DNA of 52,411 bases from Bacillota bacterium (GTDB lineage Bacteria; Bacillota; Clostridia; Lachnospirales; Lachnospiraceae), in contig JAEXOU010000002.1 of assembly GCA_023439125.1 (NCBI GenBank), positions 1-52,411 of the forward strand, written 5' to 3'. The notes beneath the pieces are model-generated. The model worked only from the letters and a program-made list of their open reading frames with translations. It did not search any database and was not told the DNA's origin. A program made the translations under genes and the position numbers. Each line of letters starts with the position of its first letter. Position 1 is the first letter of the stretch. Shown here in pieces: positions 36,875-45,159 of this stretch.

Positions 36875-37199
36875 AATAAATTACTCCTTTAGTTAAATGC
36901 ACTGAACAAATTTACTTAAAATTTTTAATTTCAGACATTAATATTGTAGCACTACACATTACTAAAGTAAAGAAAATCTTTCTGTATTTTGATGATTTTG
37001 TGTTTCTGTTATCAGATTATTTTACAATCAAAGTGAGATGAAATATGTAGTCATATTCATTAGATATTGACTTACGTGGAAAAATATATGTTATATAGAG
37101 AACTAGACAAATATAATGAATGCCGATATAATTAAAACAATGTAATTTAGGCAAATAGCAGAGCGTACGTATCTGTCAATCGAATAGAAAGAGGTATAT
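36875..37199 (+). promoter_or_regulatory. Intergenic region with probable promoter for the methyltransferase gene
   Basis: TTGACT (37067-37072), 18 bases and TTATAT (37091-37096) form a moderate promoter. No other gene was seen in these 325 bases; the rest is AT-rich with no clear structure. Confidence 0.45.
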
Positions 37200-38588
37200 A
37201 TGAAAAAAGGTCAAGAGTATGTCGGTAAAGTAGAACGTGTTGATTTCCCTAATAAGGGAATTGTAGTAGTAGACGGGGAAAGAGCCGTAGTGAAGAATTC
37301 CATTGCAGGACAAACGGTTCGTTTTGTTGTAAATAAAGTACGTAAAGGTAAATCAGAAGGTCGTCTTCTAGAAGTAATCGAAAAATCAGATTTAGAGACT
37401 GTAACCGCACCATGTGAGCATTTTGGAGTATGTGGGGGATGTACGTATCAGACACTTTCATATGAAACAGAAATTAATATGAAAGCGGAACAGGTGAAGA
37501 GATTACTAAGTGAAGTAGTAGAAGATATGAGCGTATTTGAAGGTATTATTGGAAGTCCAATCGAATATGGCTACCGTAATAAGATGGAGTTCTCCTTTGG
37601 GGATGAATTTAAAGATGGACCGTTAGCACTTGGCCTTCACAAAAAAGGAAGTTTTTATGATATTGTAACTGTTTCTGAGTGTAAGCTTGTTAATCATGAT
37701 TATAATGAGATTTTATCTTGCGTTCTTTCGTTATGTGCGGAAAAAAATCTTACTTTTTATCATAAGATGAGCCATGAAGGATATCTTCGTCATTTACTTG
37801 TACGTCGCGCTCAAAAGACAGGAGAGTTATTAATCAATTTGATTACAACTTCTCAGGCAGAAGGAATTGAAGGTTCGGAAGAAACTTTCCTTGAAGAATT
37901 CAAGAATCGTATCCTTTCTCTTTCTTTAAAAGGTACTATTATGGGAATTCTTCACACAACAAATGATTCTTTAGCAGATATCGTTCAAAATGATAAGACC
38001 GATGTCTTATATGGTCAGGAATATATCAACGAAGAAATCTTAGGATTAAAATTCAAGATTTCTACGTTTTCCTTCTTCCAAACCAATTCACTTGGCGCAG
38101 AAGTTCTTTATAGTGTAGCCAGAGACTTTGTTGGTGAGACAAAGGATAAATTAATCTTTGATTTATATAGTGGAACAGGTACAATCGCACAGTTGTTAGC
38201 TCCAGTTGCGAAGAAAGTAATCGGCGTTGAAATCATCGAGGAAGCTGTAATTGCAGCACGTGAGAATGCGAAACTCAATGGACTCTCGAACTGTGAGTTT
38301 ATCGCAGGTGATGTTCTTAAAGTCATCGATACCATTGAAGATAAACCGGATATGATTGTCTTGGATCCACCAAGAGATGGAATTCATCCAAAAGCTCTCG
38401 AAAAGATTATTAATTATGGAGTGGATCATCTTGTATATATTTCTTGTAAGCCAACAAGCTTAGCTAGGGATTTAGTTGTGCTACAAGAAAGAGGATATGA
38501 AGTGAAGAAAGTGAAGTGCGTGGACATGTTTCCAGGAACGGTGCATGTGGAGACAGTTGTTCTCTTGTCCCAACATCGTGTTAACTAA
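37200..38588 (+). CDS. rlmD: 23S rRNA (uracil-5)-methyltransferase, RlmD/RumA type
   Basis: SAM-dependent methylation of a uracil in 23S rRNA (RlmD methylates U1939; RlmCD-type enzymes may do two sites). 462 residues. An N-terminal TRAM RNA-binding domain (about 1-60) comes first. The iron-sulfur Cys cluster is C72, C78, C81 (CEHFGVCGGC) and probably C161. Later come the DLYSGTGTIAQLL SAM-binding motif and DPPRDGIHPKALEKI. Catalytic Cys416 lies in the YISCKPTSLA motif. GAAAGAGG precedes the ATG. The cluster and motifs give high confidence; the exact target uracil is not certain. Confidence 0.93.
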   Translation: MKKGQEYVGKVERVDFPNKGIVVVDGERAVVKNSIAGQTVRFVVNKVRKGKSEGRLLEVIEKSDLETVTAPCEHFGVCGGCTYQTLSYETEINMKAEQVKRLLSEVVEDMSVFEGIIGSPIEYGYRNKMEFSFGDEFKDGPLALGLHKKGSFYDIVTVSECKLVNHDYNEILSCVLSLCAEKNLTFYHKMSHEGYLRHLLVRRAQKTGELLINLITTSQAEGIEGSEETFLEEFKNRILSLSLKGTIMGILHTTNDSLADIVQNDKTDVLYGQEYINEEILGLKFKISTFSFFQTNSLGAEVLYSVARDFVGETKDKLIFDLYSGTGTIAQLLAPVAKKVIGVEIIEEAVIAARENAKLNGLSNCEFIAGDVLKVIDTIEDKPDMIVLDPPRDGIHPKALEKIINYGVDHLVYISCKPTSLARDLVVLQERGYEVKKVKCVDMFPGTVHVETVVLLSQHRVN

Positions 38589-38608
38589 CAATAAATAATG
38601 TCCTGTTT

Positions 38609-38658
38609 ACAATCCCTCGTGAAACTCGGATGAGTTCGTGTGGGATTGTATTTTTTTT
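38609..38658 (+). terminator. Terminator of the rRNA methyltransferase gene
   Basis: ACAATCCC (38609-38616) pairs with GGGATTGT (38642-38649), with AACTC/GAGTT inside and an ATTTTTTTT run after it. Confidence 0.88.
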
Positions 38659-38669
38659 ACATATATAAA

Positions 38670-38707
38670 TTGACTAAATAAAAAGAATGATGGATAATAT
38701 TATCCAT
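38670..38707 (+). promoter_or_regulatory. Promoter overlapped by an 18-bp perfect palindrome
   Basis: TTGACT (38670-38675), 17 bases and GATAAT (38693-38698). The -10 lies inside the perfect palindrome ATGGATAATATTATCCAT (38690-38707), which could be a repressor operator. Downstream, 38760-38837 is a short open frame (ending VHGAKE) with no start; it may be a gene remnant. Confidence 0.55.
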
Positions 38708-38848
38708 AATTATCCAGAATAATAAAACTATACCGCGCTTAAATTGTATTGAGGAGTTGATGCTTTAAATGACAATTTCAAATTACTAACAAGTAAGGAA
38801 ATTATTAAGATTATGGTGCATGGTGCTAAAGAATAAGGAGGAAACATC

Positions 38849-40765
38849 ATGAAGAAGAAAAACAGAGGATATATTCTGTTAGCCGTAGCGTACCTGCTTG
38901 CATTATCGGTTCTGTGTACCGGTTGCGAGAAGACGTACAACGAGAAGACGTACAACGAGAAGATCACATCGTACAACGAGAAGATCACACCGTATAACGA
39001 GAAGATTACACCGTATAAGTATGATATGATAAATTACCGTACGCAGGAGGCAAACTTGTATAATTTTACGGAGCAGCTTGCGGATATGGAACATGTTGTT
39101 ATGACGGTGCTGTACGGGAATGACAGTATTTTAATGTATGAACTGACGGATGGGAATGAACCCCGCAAAAAGGTTTGGCTCTTTTCGTATCTTACGGGAG
39201 AGAAAAAATTGTGCAGCGATCTTTCGGCAGAGGCAGAGAAAGAGTATTTTGTGTCACCGGATCGCTTCTTGGTGCTCAGCGCGAAGCCGTTTGTTTTTTT
39301 AGATGTATATATGGGTAAAATTTGCATATACACGGATGATTTTTCTGGGTACAGTACGATGTCATTTGAGGAGTACCCAACACCTTTGGGAATGTTTGTC
39401 CGCGAGGGCGGATTTTATTTTATGGATTTTCATACGTGTAAAGGTTATCGTCACGAGCTGGGCGAGTATCGTAATACAGCAAAGCAGATGAATTATATAA
39501 CGTTTCGCGAAGAGTCGCAAATTGTCTTTGTGCCGGCTTCGCATATGGGAAGCAGTTCTTTGGATTGCGTGAGTGAGGACGGAAGTTGTCTTCGCATATA
39601 TGCAGAATGTCTGCGCGACAATAAGCCATACTATTATATATATAATATACAGACGCAGACATTTGAGGAGATGTATCGTTTTGAGGATGACGGAGACACC
39701 TTGTGGAATTCATGGAACTACGAAAAGAGTTTGTCGTCGATCGAACCATCGTCGGAGCAAAGATATAAGATGACAGATTATGAAGATGGCAAAGTGTATG
39801 AGACAAAAATAGAGCCGGAGCTCATCTACTGCTATGTGGATTATGATCCGAATCTCTCAGCGGAGCAGAACAAGGTGTTGTTTTTTGCCGTTGATGTAAG
39901 CGGAGTGAAGATATCAGAGCTTTTCCTGTGGGACTACGCAAATGCGAAAAGTGAAACGGCAGACCGGCAGCCAGAAAAGATTTATTCGGAGATCCCGCAG
40001 GAAATTGACTATGCGGATGTGACGGATAAAGCGGAATTTCTGGAAGAAAAATATGGTATTAATATTATCATGGGAGAGAATGTCACCGTTGATTTTGATG
40101 CCTATGCATATGAGCAGGTGACGGATGAACAGCGCATATATTATGCGCTGGAGAGACTGGAGCTGGCGATGAATACATTTCCGGACGGAATGTGCGCGGA
40201 GATGGCAGCGGATTATGCACTTGGATTTAATGTGTATTTGTGCGGAACGATCACAGCGAAATACGATGAAATAATCAGCGAGGCAGGTGCGTTTTTTATC
40301 TTCGATAACGGATATTATAATCTGGTGATGAATATTAAGCTCGACAATTTGGAGTCGAACCTGATCCATGAGATGACTCACGCCATTGACAGCTATTTTA
40401 TTAGTTGCGGAGCTGCCGCTCAACTGGTAGAGGATTGGCAGGCGTGTAATCCGGAAGGATTTGAATATATATATTCGTATTTCGATTATGAAGGAGAGTT
40501 TGAATACACCTATTTTGATGACTTTGAAGATATCAACGAGGTTTATTTTTGTGATATGTATGCCAAAACATTCCCGACCGAGGATCGTAGCCGCATCTTT
40601 GAATACTTCGGTTCGGAATATTATGAGGGCGATTTAGCATTAGAATCGCAGCCGCTTCGTAAAAAGGCACGGCTCCTCCTGGATTATTGTACAGAGTATA
40701 TGGAGTGCTTTACAGAGGATGAGGAATACGGACTGAAAATAAATGCTGAGGAACTGGGATGGTAG
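38849..40765 (+). CDS. Secreted lipoprotein zinc metallopeptidase with N-terminal tandem repeats
   Basis: 638 residues; GGAGG precedes the ATG. A lipoprotein signal ends LCTGC, so the Cys near residue 26 would be lipidated. Next come repeats of YNEK(T/I)(T/-)(S/P) (about 28-57). A ~370-residue region with beta-propeller-like strands follows. The C-terminal third has HEMTH (507-511), a zincin HExxH motif, in the context LIHEMTHAID. The third zinc ligand is probably Glu564 or Glu578 (INEVYFCDMYAKTFPTED). Codons (GCG, CGC, CCG, GAG) differ from neighbours, suggesting transfer. Likely a surface protease or a sensor with protease fold. No protein family was recognised with certainty. Confidence 0.78.
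   Translation: MKKKNRGYILLAVAYLLALSVLCTGCEKTYNEKTYNEKITSYNEKITPYNEKITPYKYDMINYRTQEANLYNFTEQLADMEHVVMTVLYGNDSILMYELTDGNEPRKKVWLFSYLTGEKKLCSDLSAEAEKEYFVSPDRFLVLSAKPFVFLDVYMGKICIYTDDFSGYSTMSFEEYPTPLGMFVREGGFYFMDFHTCKGYRHELGEYRNTAKQMNYITFREESQIVFVPASHMGSSSLDCVSEDGSCLRIYAECLRDNKPYYYIYNIQTQTFEEMYRFEDDGDTLWNSWNYEKSLSSIEPSSEQRYKMTDYEDGKVYETKIEPELIYCYVDYDPNLSAEQNKVLFFAVDVSGVKISELFLWDYANAKSETADRQPEKIYSEIPQEIDYADVTDKAEFLEEKYGINIIMGENVTVDFDAYAYEQVTDEQRIYYALERLELAMNTFPDGMCAEMAADYALGFNVYLCGTITAKYDEIISEAGAFFIFDNGYYNLVMNIKLDNLESNLIHEMTHAIDSYFISCGAAAQLVEDWQACNPEGFEYIYSYFDYEGEFEYTYFDDFEDINEVYFCDMYAKTFPTEDRSRIFEYFGSEYYEGDLALESQPLRKKARLLLDYCTEYMECFTEDEEYGLKINAEELGW
38926..39019 (+). repeat. Tandem coding repeat in the lipoprotein gene
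   Basis: TACAACGAGAAGA-type units (15 and then 21 bp) occur five times, encoding YNEKTY/YNEKITSY/YNEKITPY. The third to fifth units are nearly identical. Such perfect repeats favour slip-strand length change of the flexible linker behind the lipid anchor. Confidence 0.85.
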
Positions 40766-40891
40766 ACGAAACAACACTTGAGACGGTAGTATTGATGTCA
40801 AAGGAGTAATTAAATGGACTAGAAGTCTGTAAATAAAGGTTTTAAGAGAACTGTGGTAAAAGTTATTAAGAAAATGTACTTGGAGGTTTTT

Positions 40892-41548
40892 ATGAGAAAA
40901 ATAACGAAAGTAAAACTTGTAAAACTTCTGATTTTATTAGTTGGATTATGCATTGCACATTTAGGGGTTACCTTATTTATATTGTCGGACCTAGGTACAG
41001 ATCCGTTTAATGTGTTGATTCAAGGAATATTTAGAACACAGGATAATTTATTAGAATTTTCGTTCCTTACTCATGGAAGGGTACATATGATGATTTGCTT
41101 TGCAATTATCTTAGTCTTATTGATGGTTGAAAAAACTTATGTAAAAATAGGAACCATTATATGTATGTTTTGTGGGGGGCCTATTATTGATATATTTACC
41201 TTCTTATTAAGAAATGTGTTGAATGCAAATAGCAGTTATGGCTTTAGGGTGTTGGGCATCGTTTCTGGGTGCATAATCTTAGCATTTGGCATGACTATTG
41301 TTATTAAATCAGATTCTGGAACTGGACCGAATGATTTGGTAGCAGTTGTCATAAGTGATAAGTTAAAGAAAAAATTTTCTATTATAAGAATTCTGGTAGA
41401 TGGTTTGTTTGTTTTTGTAGGATTTTTATTAGGCGGTTCTGTAGGAATAGGTACTATCATCTGCGTGGGGATTGTTGGACCTGTGGCTGGAATCTTTCTT
41501 CCATTGAATGAAAAAGCTGTAGAATTCATTTTAAAGAAAGTTTGCTAG
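40892..41548 (+). CDS. YitT/YczE-type multipass membrane protein
   Basis: 218 residues from ATG 40892, after GGAGG; the frame is open from 40853. About five to six hydrophobic segments are visible, with ILLVGLCIAHLGVTLFILSD, ILSDLGTDPFNVLIQG and repeated glycine-rich turns such as SDSGTGPNDLVAVVIS. The SDLGTDP-...-SDSGTGP pair is the internal repeat typical of this family. A transport role has been suggested for relatives but is not proven. It lies between the lipoprotein metallopeptidase (same strand) and the T-box region. No terminator was seen between the metallopeptidase and this gene, so cotranscription is possible. Confidence 0.8.
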   Translation: MRKITKVKLVKLLILLVGLCIAHLGVTLFILSDLGTDPFNVLIQGIFRTQDNLLEFSFLTHGRVHMMICFAIILVLLMVEKTYVKIGTIICMFCGGPIIDIFTFLLRNVLNANSSYGFRVLGIVSGCIILAFGMTIVIKSDSGTGPNDLVAVVISDKLKKKFSIIRILVDGLFVFVGFLLGGSVGIGTIICVGIVGPVAGIFLPLNEKAVEFILKKVC

Positions 41549-41652
41549 TTGAATATTTAACCCAAAACGGGATTGCTCAATCCTCACTTAGCATACTCAG
41601 GATTTTTATAATAATATCTTTATAATAAATAACATATATGGAAAAAGATATA

Positions 41653-41681
41653 TTGACAAATCTTAATATTCTGTATATTAT
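41653..41681 (+). promoter_or_regulatory. Promoter of the leuA T-box transcript
   Basis: TTGACA (41653-41658), 17 bases and TATTAT (41676-41681). The T-box leader begins shortly after. Confidence 0.8.
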
Positions 41682-41689
41682 AACTAGCA

Positions 41690-42090
41690 TAAGATAAAAA
41701 CGTTGATAAGGAATAGTAGCTATTGGATGATTTTCAGAGACCTGTTGTTTGGTGTGAAACAGGAATTAGAAGATGGTGAACTCGCCTTTGAGTTGCTGGC
41801 TGAAATTAAGTAGGCTGTGTCGGAAGCCCACCGTTATATGGGATAGATATCGGTTTATTGTACCTGTATTGAATTTAAACAATATAGAGTGGTGTAGAAG
41901 ATTCAACTTCTGTCTCTTAGAGGCAGGAGTTTTTTGTTTTATATGCGAATCACATGGAATGTGTTTTCACACCATTACAATATAGGGTATCGAAAGAGTG
42001 CATACATGATTGTATGAATTAGAGTGGTACCGCGGAAAGCTCCCTTTTCGTCTCTTGTAATTAGTAAGAGATGAAGGGAGCTTTTTCTAA
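41690..42090 (+). ncRNA. Leucine T-box riboswitch upstream of leuA
   Basis: A T-box leader controlling leuA by tRNA charging. Stem I runs from about 41,700, with the distal part ACCTGTTGTTTGGTGTGAAACAGG-like at 41,739-41,763 (written here only as ends) and GATGGTGAACTCGCC at 41,773-41,787. The specifier is CTC, a Leu codon, in the GAACTC loop. The T-box proper is AGAGTGGTACCGCGG (42021-42035). The terminator is AGCTCCCTTTTCGTCTCTT with AAGAGATGAAGGGAGCTTTTT-type pairing (about 42,038-42,086). When uncharged tRNA-Leu binds, the antiterminator forms and leuA is read. A T-box with a Leu specifier fits leucine synthesis. Confidence 0.93.
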
Positions 42091-42115
42091 TCAAAATTAA
42101 AAAGGAGATGTCATT

Positions 42116-43642
42116 ATGTCAAGAAAAATCTATGTGTTTGACACAACATTAAGAGATGGAGAGCAGGTACCCGGAGCTAAGCTGAATTTGGAAGAAAAAT
42201 TGGAAGTGGCAGTGCAAATTGCAAAAATGAAGGTGGATATGATGGAGGTAGGATTTCCGTCTTCCTCGAAAGGAGATTTTGAAGCGGTAAAAGCAATTAG
42301 TAAAAAAATAGGCGGAGATGTTTGCATCGCTGCATTAGGAAGAGCGGTAGAATCAGATATTGATGCAATTTACCAGAGCATTAAAATAGCCCAGAATCCG
42401 TTAATACATATCGTACTTGGTTCATCAGACGTACATGTAGCCAAGAAGTTTCGAAAAACTCCTGAGCAGGTAATTGAAATGGGTGTTTCAGCTGTAAAGT
42501 ATGCAAAGAAATACCTTCCTCAGGTACAGTACTCATTAGAAGATGCAAGTAGATCAGATTTTGAATATATGTGGAAAACCATAGAGGCAGTGGTAAAAGC
42601 AGGTGCTACCATCATTAATATCCCAGATACGGTAGGATTTGCAATTCCAGAGGAATTTGGAAAGTTAATTTATAAAATCAATGATCGATTGAAAAATCTA
42701 AGTCCAGAGGTATTGTTAAGTGTTCATTGTCATAATGATACTGGACTTGCAACAGCAAATACCTTGGCTGCCGTTCGTAATGGGGCTGATAAGGTAGAGT
42801 GTACGATAAATGGAATCGGAGAGAGAGCTGGTAACACTTCTCTAGAAGAAGTAGTAATGGGAATTAAGCTTCATGAAGACTATTACGATGCTCATACGAC
42901 AATTGAAATAGATAAAATCTATGAAACCTCTCATATCGTAAGTGCTACTATGGGGCTTGACGTGCAGGTCAATAAAGCAATTACAGGAGAGAATGCATTT
43001 ACACACTCGTCAGGAATACATCAGGACGGTCTCTTAAAGTCAAAGGATGTCTATGAGATTATGGAACCGGAAACAATAGGAGCACCGCCGATGGAACTTG
43101 TATTAACTGCAAGATCTGGCAAACATGCATTTTTATATATAACTAAAAAATTAGGGTTTGAAATAGAAGAGGAGCATCTTACAGAAATTTATCAAAAGTT
43201 TCTATCTGTTGCTGATGATAAAAAGGAGTTATATGATAATGATATATTGGCTTTATTGAGAAGTTGTACGCATGTAAAATCAATATCCAATAAGGAATTA
43301 TGGCAATTATCCGAGTATCAGATTACTGCAACGAGCACCTTACCAACGGCAACAGTAAGATTAATGAGAGGAGATAATGAAGTTGTAACTAGTAGTAACG
43401 GTATCGGGGTAATTGATGCATTGTATAGTTCGATAATTGAAGCAGTACAACTTCCAGTAGAGTTAATTGAATACAGAATCAACAACTTAAGCAGAGGAAA
43501 AGGAAGTCTAGGAAAAGTAAATACACAGATTCGATATCATAATACAATGTATCAGGGAAAAGCCATTGAGCAGGACGTTATGAAAGCTAGTGCACTTGCC
43601 TTTATCAATGCAATTAATAAGATTATTTTGGATATCGCATAA
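42116..43642 (+). CDS. leuA: 2-isopropylmalate synthase
   Basis: Condenses acetyl-CoA with 2-oxoisovalerate, the first step of leucine synthesis. 508 residues; AAAAGGAG precedes the ATG. The N-terminal HMGL-like TIM barrel has DTTLRDGEQVPG, the HCHNDTGLATAN metal-binding stretch and GIGERAGNTSLEEVV. The C-terminal LeuA dimerisation/allosteric domain is present (about 385-505), so leucine feedback is likely. The leucine T-box upstream fits leuA and argues against homocitrate or citramalate synthase, the main alternatives. No leuB/C/D follow directly. Confidence 0.93.
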   Translation: MSRKIYVFDTTLRDGEQVPGAKLNLEEKLEVAVQIAKMKVDMMEVGFPSSSKGDFEAVKAISKKIGGDVCIAALGRAVESDIDAIYQSIKIAQNPLIHIVLGSSDVHVAKKFRKTPEQVIEMGVSAVKYAKKYLPQVQYSLEDASRSDFEYMWKTIEAVVKAGATIINIPDTVGFAIPEEFGKLIYKINDRLKNLSPEVLLSVHCHNDTGLATANTLAAVRNGADKVECTINGIGERAGNTSLEEVVMGIKLHEDYYDAHTTIEIDKIYETSHIVSATMGLDVQVNKAITGENAFTHSSGIHQDGLLKSKDVYEIMEPETIGAPPMELVLTARSGKHAFLYITKKLGFEIEEEHLTEIYQKFLSVADDKKELYDNDILALLRSCTHVKSISNKELWQLSEYQITATSTLPTATVRLMRGDNEVVTSSNGIGVIDALYSSIIEAVQLPVELIEYRINNLSRGKGSLGKVNTQIRYHNTMYQGKAIEQDVMKASALAFINAINKIILDIA

Positions 43643-43728
43643 ACATGTAAGAATTGGATTGAGAAAGGTAGTTTCTGGCGGGATGAATGTTTCGGTGACT
43701 CTTGATCGAGAACATCCTGCGAAGCTTT

Positions 43729-43798
43729 TTTAACATACGAGGAAATCTCGTATGTTAAATAGAGACCTTCCAGTATAAGGTTACGATTGGAAGGTCTC
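43729..43798. terminator. Two perfect hairpins in tandem after leuA
   Basis: TTTAACATACGAG (43729-43741) pairs with CTCGTATGTTAAA (43747-43759), loop GAAAT. GAGACCTTCCA (43762-43772) pairs with TGGAAGGTCTC (43788-43798). Neither has a clean T-run after it. They may be terminators for leuA and the converging gene, or remains of a small repeat element. Confidence 0.55.
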
Positions 43799-43832
43799 AT
43801 AATTATAAGATGAATCGAATCATGATTAATAT

Positions 43833-44213
43833 CTAACTTATTCTTGAAATAAATTGACAGTAAATATAGATGTTTTGTATTTTCTTTGCTTCAATACCAT
43901 CCTCTGCTACAATGATTGGCTGAGTCTCCGATGGTGTAGTATATAGTTTAAAAACAATAGCGTCCTGCCCAACTTTCATATTATGAATCTGTTTATATGT
44001 ATACTCTTTCTTGTCAATTCCCAGATACTTGAAAATGATATCTGTGATATCCCTGTTCGCAAAGCAAACTAGTAATTTCTCAGTGTCAAACATATTAATT
44101 ACAGCTCTTGCCTCTTCAAAGGTCAAGTTTGTTACTTTAAATTCTCCCATATTAAGCACATTCATCATATGACTATTATCTAATAAGAGTAAAGGCATAT
44201 TACTTTTTTCCAT
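43833..44213 (-). CDS. Small protein, tentatively DUF1874/STIV-B116-like
   Basis: 126 residues from ATG 44213, with AAAGGAT seven bases upstream; longer starts lack a good ribosome site. The layout resembles the DUF1874 fold: LLLLDNSHMMNVLNMGEFKV, an alpha segment EEARAVINMFDTEK, FANRDITDIIFKYLGI and NMKVGQDAIVFKLYT. The DUF1874 family includes virus B116 proteins and the cA4-cleaving AcrIII-1 ring nucleases. In that family the active His lies in an IGHxxT motif; here the matching stretch is FANRDIT, without the His, so enzyme activity is doubtful. The assignment is from pattern only and weak. The gene stands alone. Confidence 0.45.
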   Translation of the reverse strand: MEKSNMPLLLLDNSHMMNVLNMGEFKVTNLTFEEARAVINMFDTEKLLVCFANRDITDIIFKYLGIDKKEYTYKQIHNMKVGQDAIVFKLYTTPSETQPIIVAEDGIEAKKIQNIYIYCQFISRIS

Positions 44214-44329
44214 ATTGACCATCCTTTCTATTCTTACCTTTTGAGATGAAAATGTATAGCTTAATATATATTTTACAATTATTAACAACTATTGTCAATT
44301 AAATATGCGCTTATGTTAAAACATTAATG

Positions 44330-44480
44330 AAGCATTTGAGGGAAGTAGTACCTTAGATACCATGCAGTTGTTCTGAATACATTAATTTTATTCTACTGTA
44401 CACTAATCTTTGGAGGACTCGTACCAAAGCGAGTTGCCATGGGAAAAGCAGAAGGTCTGGCATTTCAACTCAGCTGTTGA
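44330..44480 (+). pseudogene. Remnant of a CorC/TlyC (DUF21) family gene
   Basis: The frame around 44,380-44,480 reads TLILFYCTLIFGGLVPKRVA and then MGKAEGLAF before a stop. This matches the end of the DUF21 membrane domain in CorC/hemolysin-C-type proteins (usual form GELVPKRIA). Just upstream another frame gives EGSSTLDTM, which fits the same family but is shifted, so at least one frameshift is present. There is no start codon or downstream CBS domain. It lies between the DUF1874-like gene and the TetR gene. Confidence 0.65.
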
Positions 44481-44554
44481 CAATTCTTAACATATGATAT
44501 AAACTATATATACCAATTAAGAATTATAGTTCATATAAAATGAAAGGAGAGTTC

Positions 44555-45136
44555 ATGCCTAGATTTAGCGTTCAAGAAAAGAATAGAATACAACAGCTCT
44601 TAATAGAAGAAGGCGAGCGCCTGTTTGTTACATATGGTATAAAGAAGGTCACCATAGATGACATTGTAAAAGCTGTTAATATTGCGAAAGCATCATTCTA
44701 TAAATTTTATGAAGGGAAGGAATATCTTTTCTTAGATATTGCACAACTAAGACAAAAAGAGATATTTGATAAACTTGATTTGATCCTTGCTTCTAATAGT
44801 GATAAAGAGCCAAGGGAGAGGGTAAAAGAACTTTTCTTTGTAATGTCGCAGTTGATGGGGGAATATTTAATCTTAGTTCATATTGACTTAGAGACAATAC
44901 AGATCATAACTAGAAAAGTATCCTCACAAAGAATTGCAGATTTTACTTTACAGGGTTTTGATGCAGTTAAACTTCTTGAGCAAAGAGGGATTAAGTTTAA
45001 AGTTGAATCAAAGACAGTATCCTGTTTGTTTCATACACTCTATAATTCGTGGATTTCGTTAAAGAATCAGTCGAACGAATTAAAAAACCAGGTCATAACT
45101 ATTATGTTAGACGGGATTTTGGGAGAAATATTATAG
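44555..45136 (+). CDS. TetR-family transcriptional regulator
   Basis: 193 residues from ATG 44555, after AAAGGAG. The N-terminal TetR helix-turn-helix is clear: LFVTYGIKKVTIDDIVKAVN, then AKASFYKFYEGKEYLFL. The C-terminal ligand domain is all-helical and not assigned. It lies upstream of a condensation-domain protein and a nitroreductase on the same strand with a 23-base gap, so it probably represses this small operon and senses a related compound. TTGACA appears at 44477-44482 with TATAAA-type bases after it, a possible promoter. Confidence 0.88.
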   Translation: MPRFSVQEKNRIQQLLIEEGERLFVTYGIKKVTIDDIVKAVNIAKASFYKFYEGKEYLFLDIAQLRQKEIFDKLDLILASNSDKEPRERVKELFFVMSQLMGEYLILVHIDLETIQIITRKVSSQRIADFTLQGFDAVKLLEQRGIKFKVESKTVSCLFHTLYNSWISLKNQSNELKNQVITIMLDGILGEIL

Positions 45137-45159
45137 AATTCAGAAGGGAGAATAATAGA

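Noticed and set aside
38926..39019. Short direct repeats as a CRISPR array
   Set aside because: Units are 15-21 bp with no spacers and lie in frame in a lipoprotein gene.
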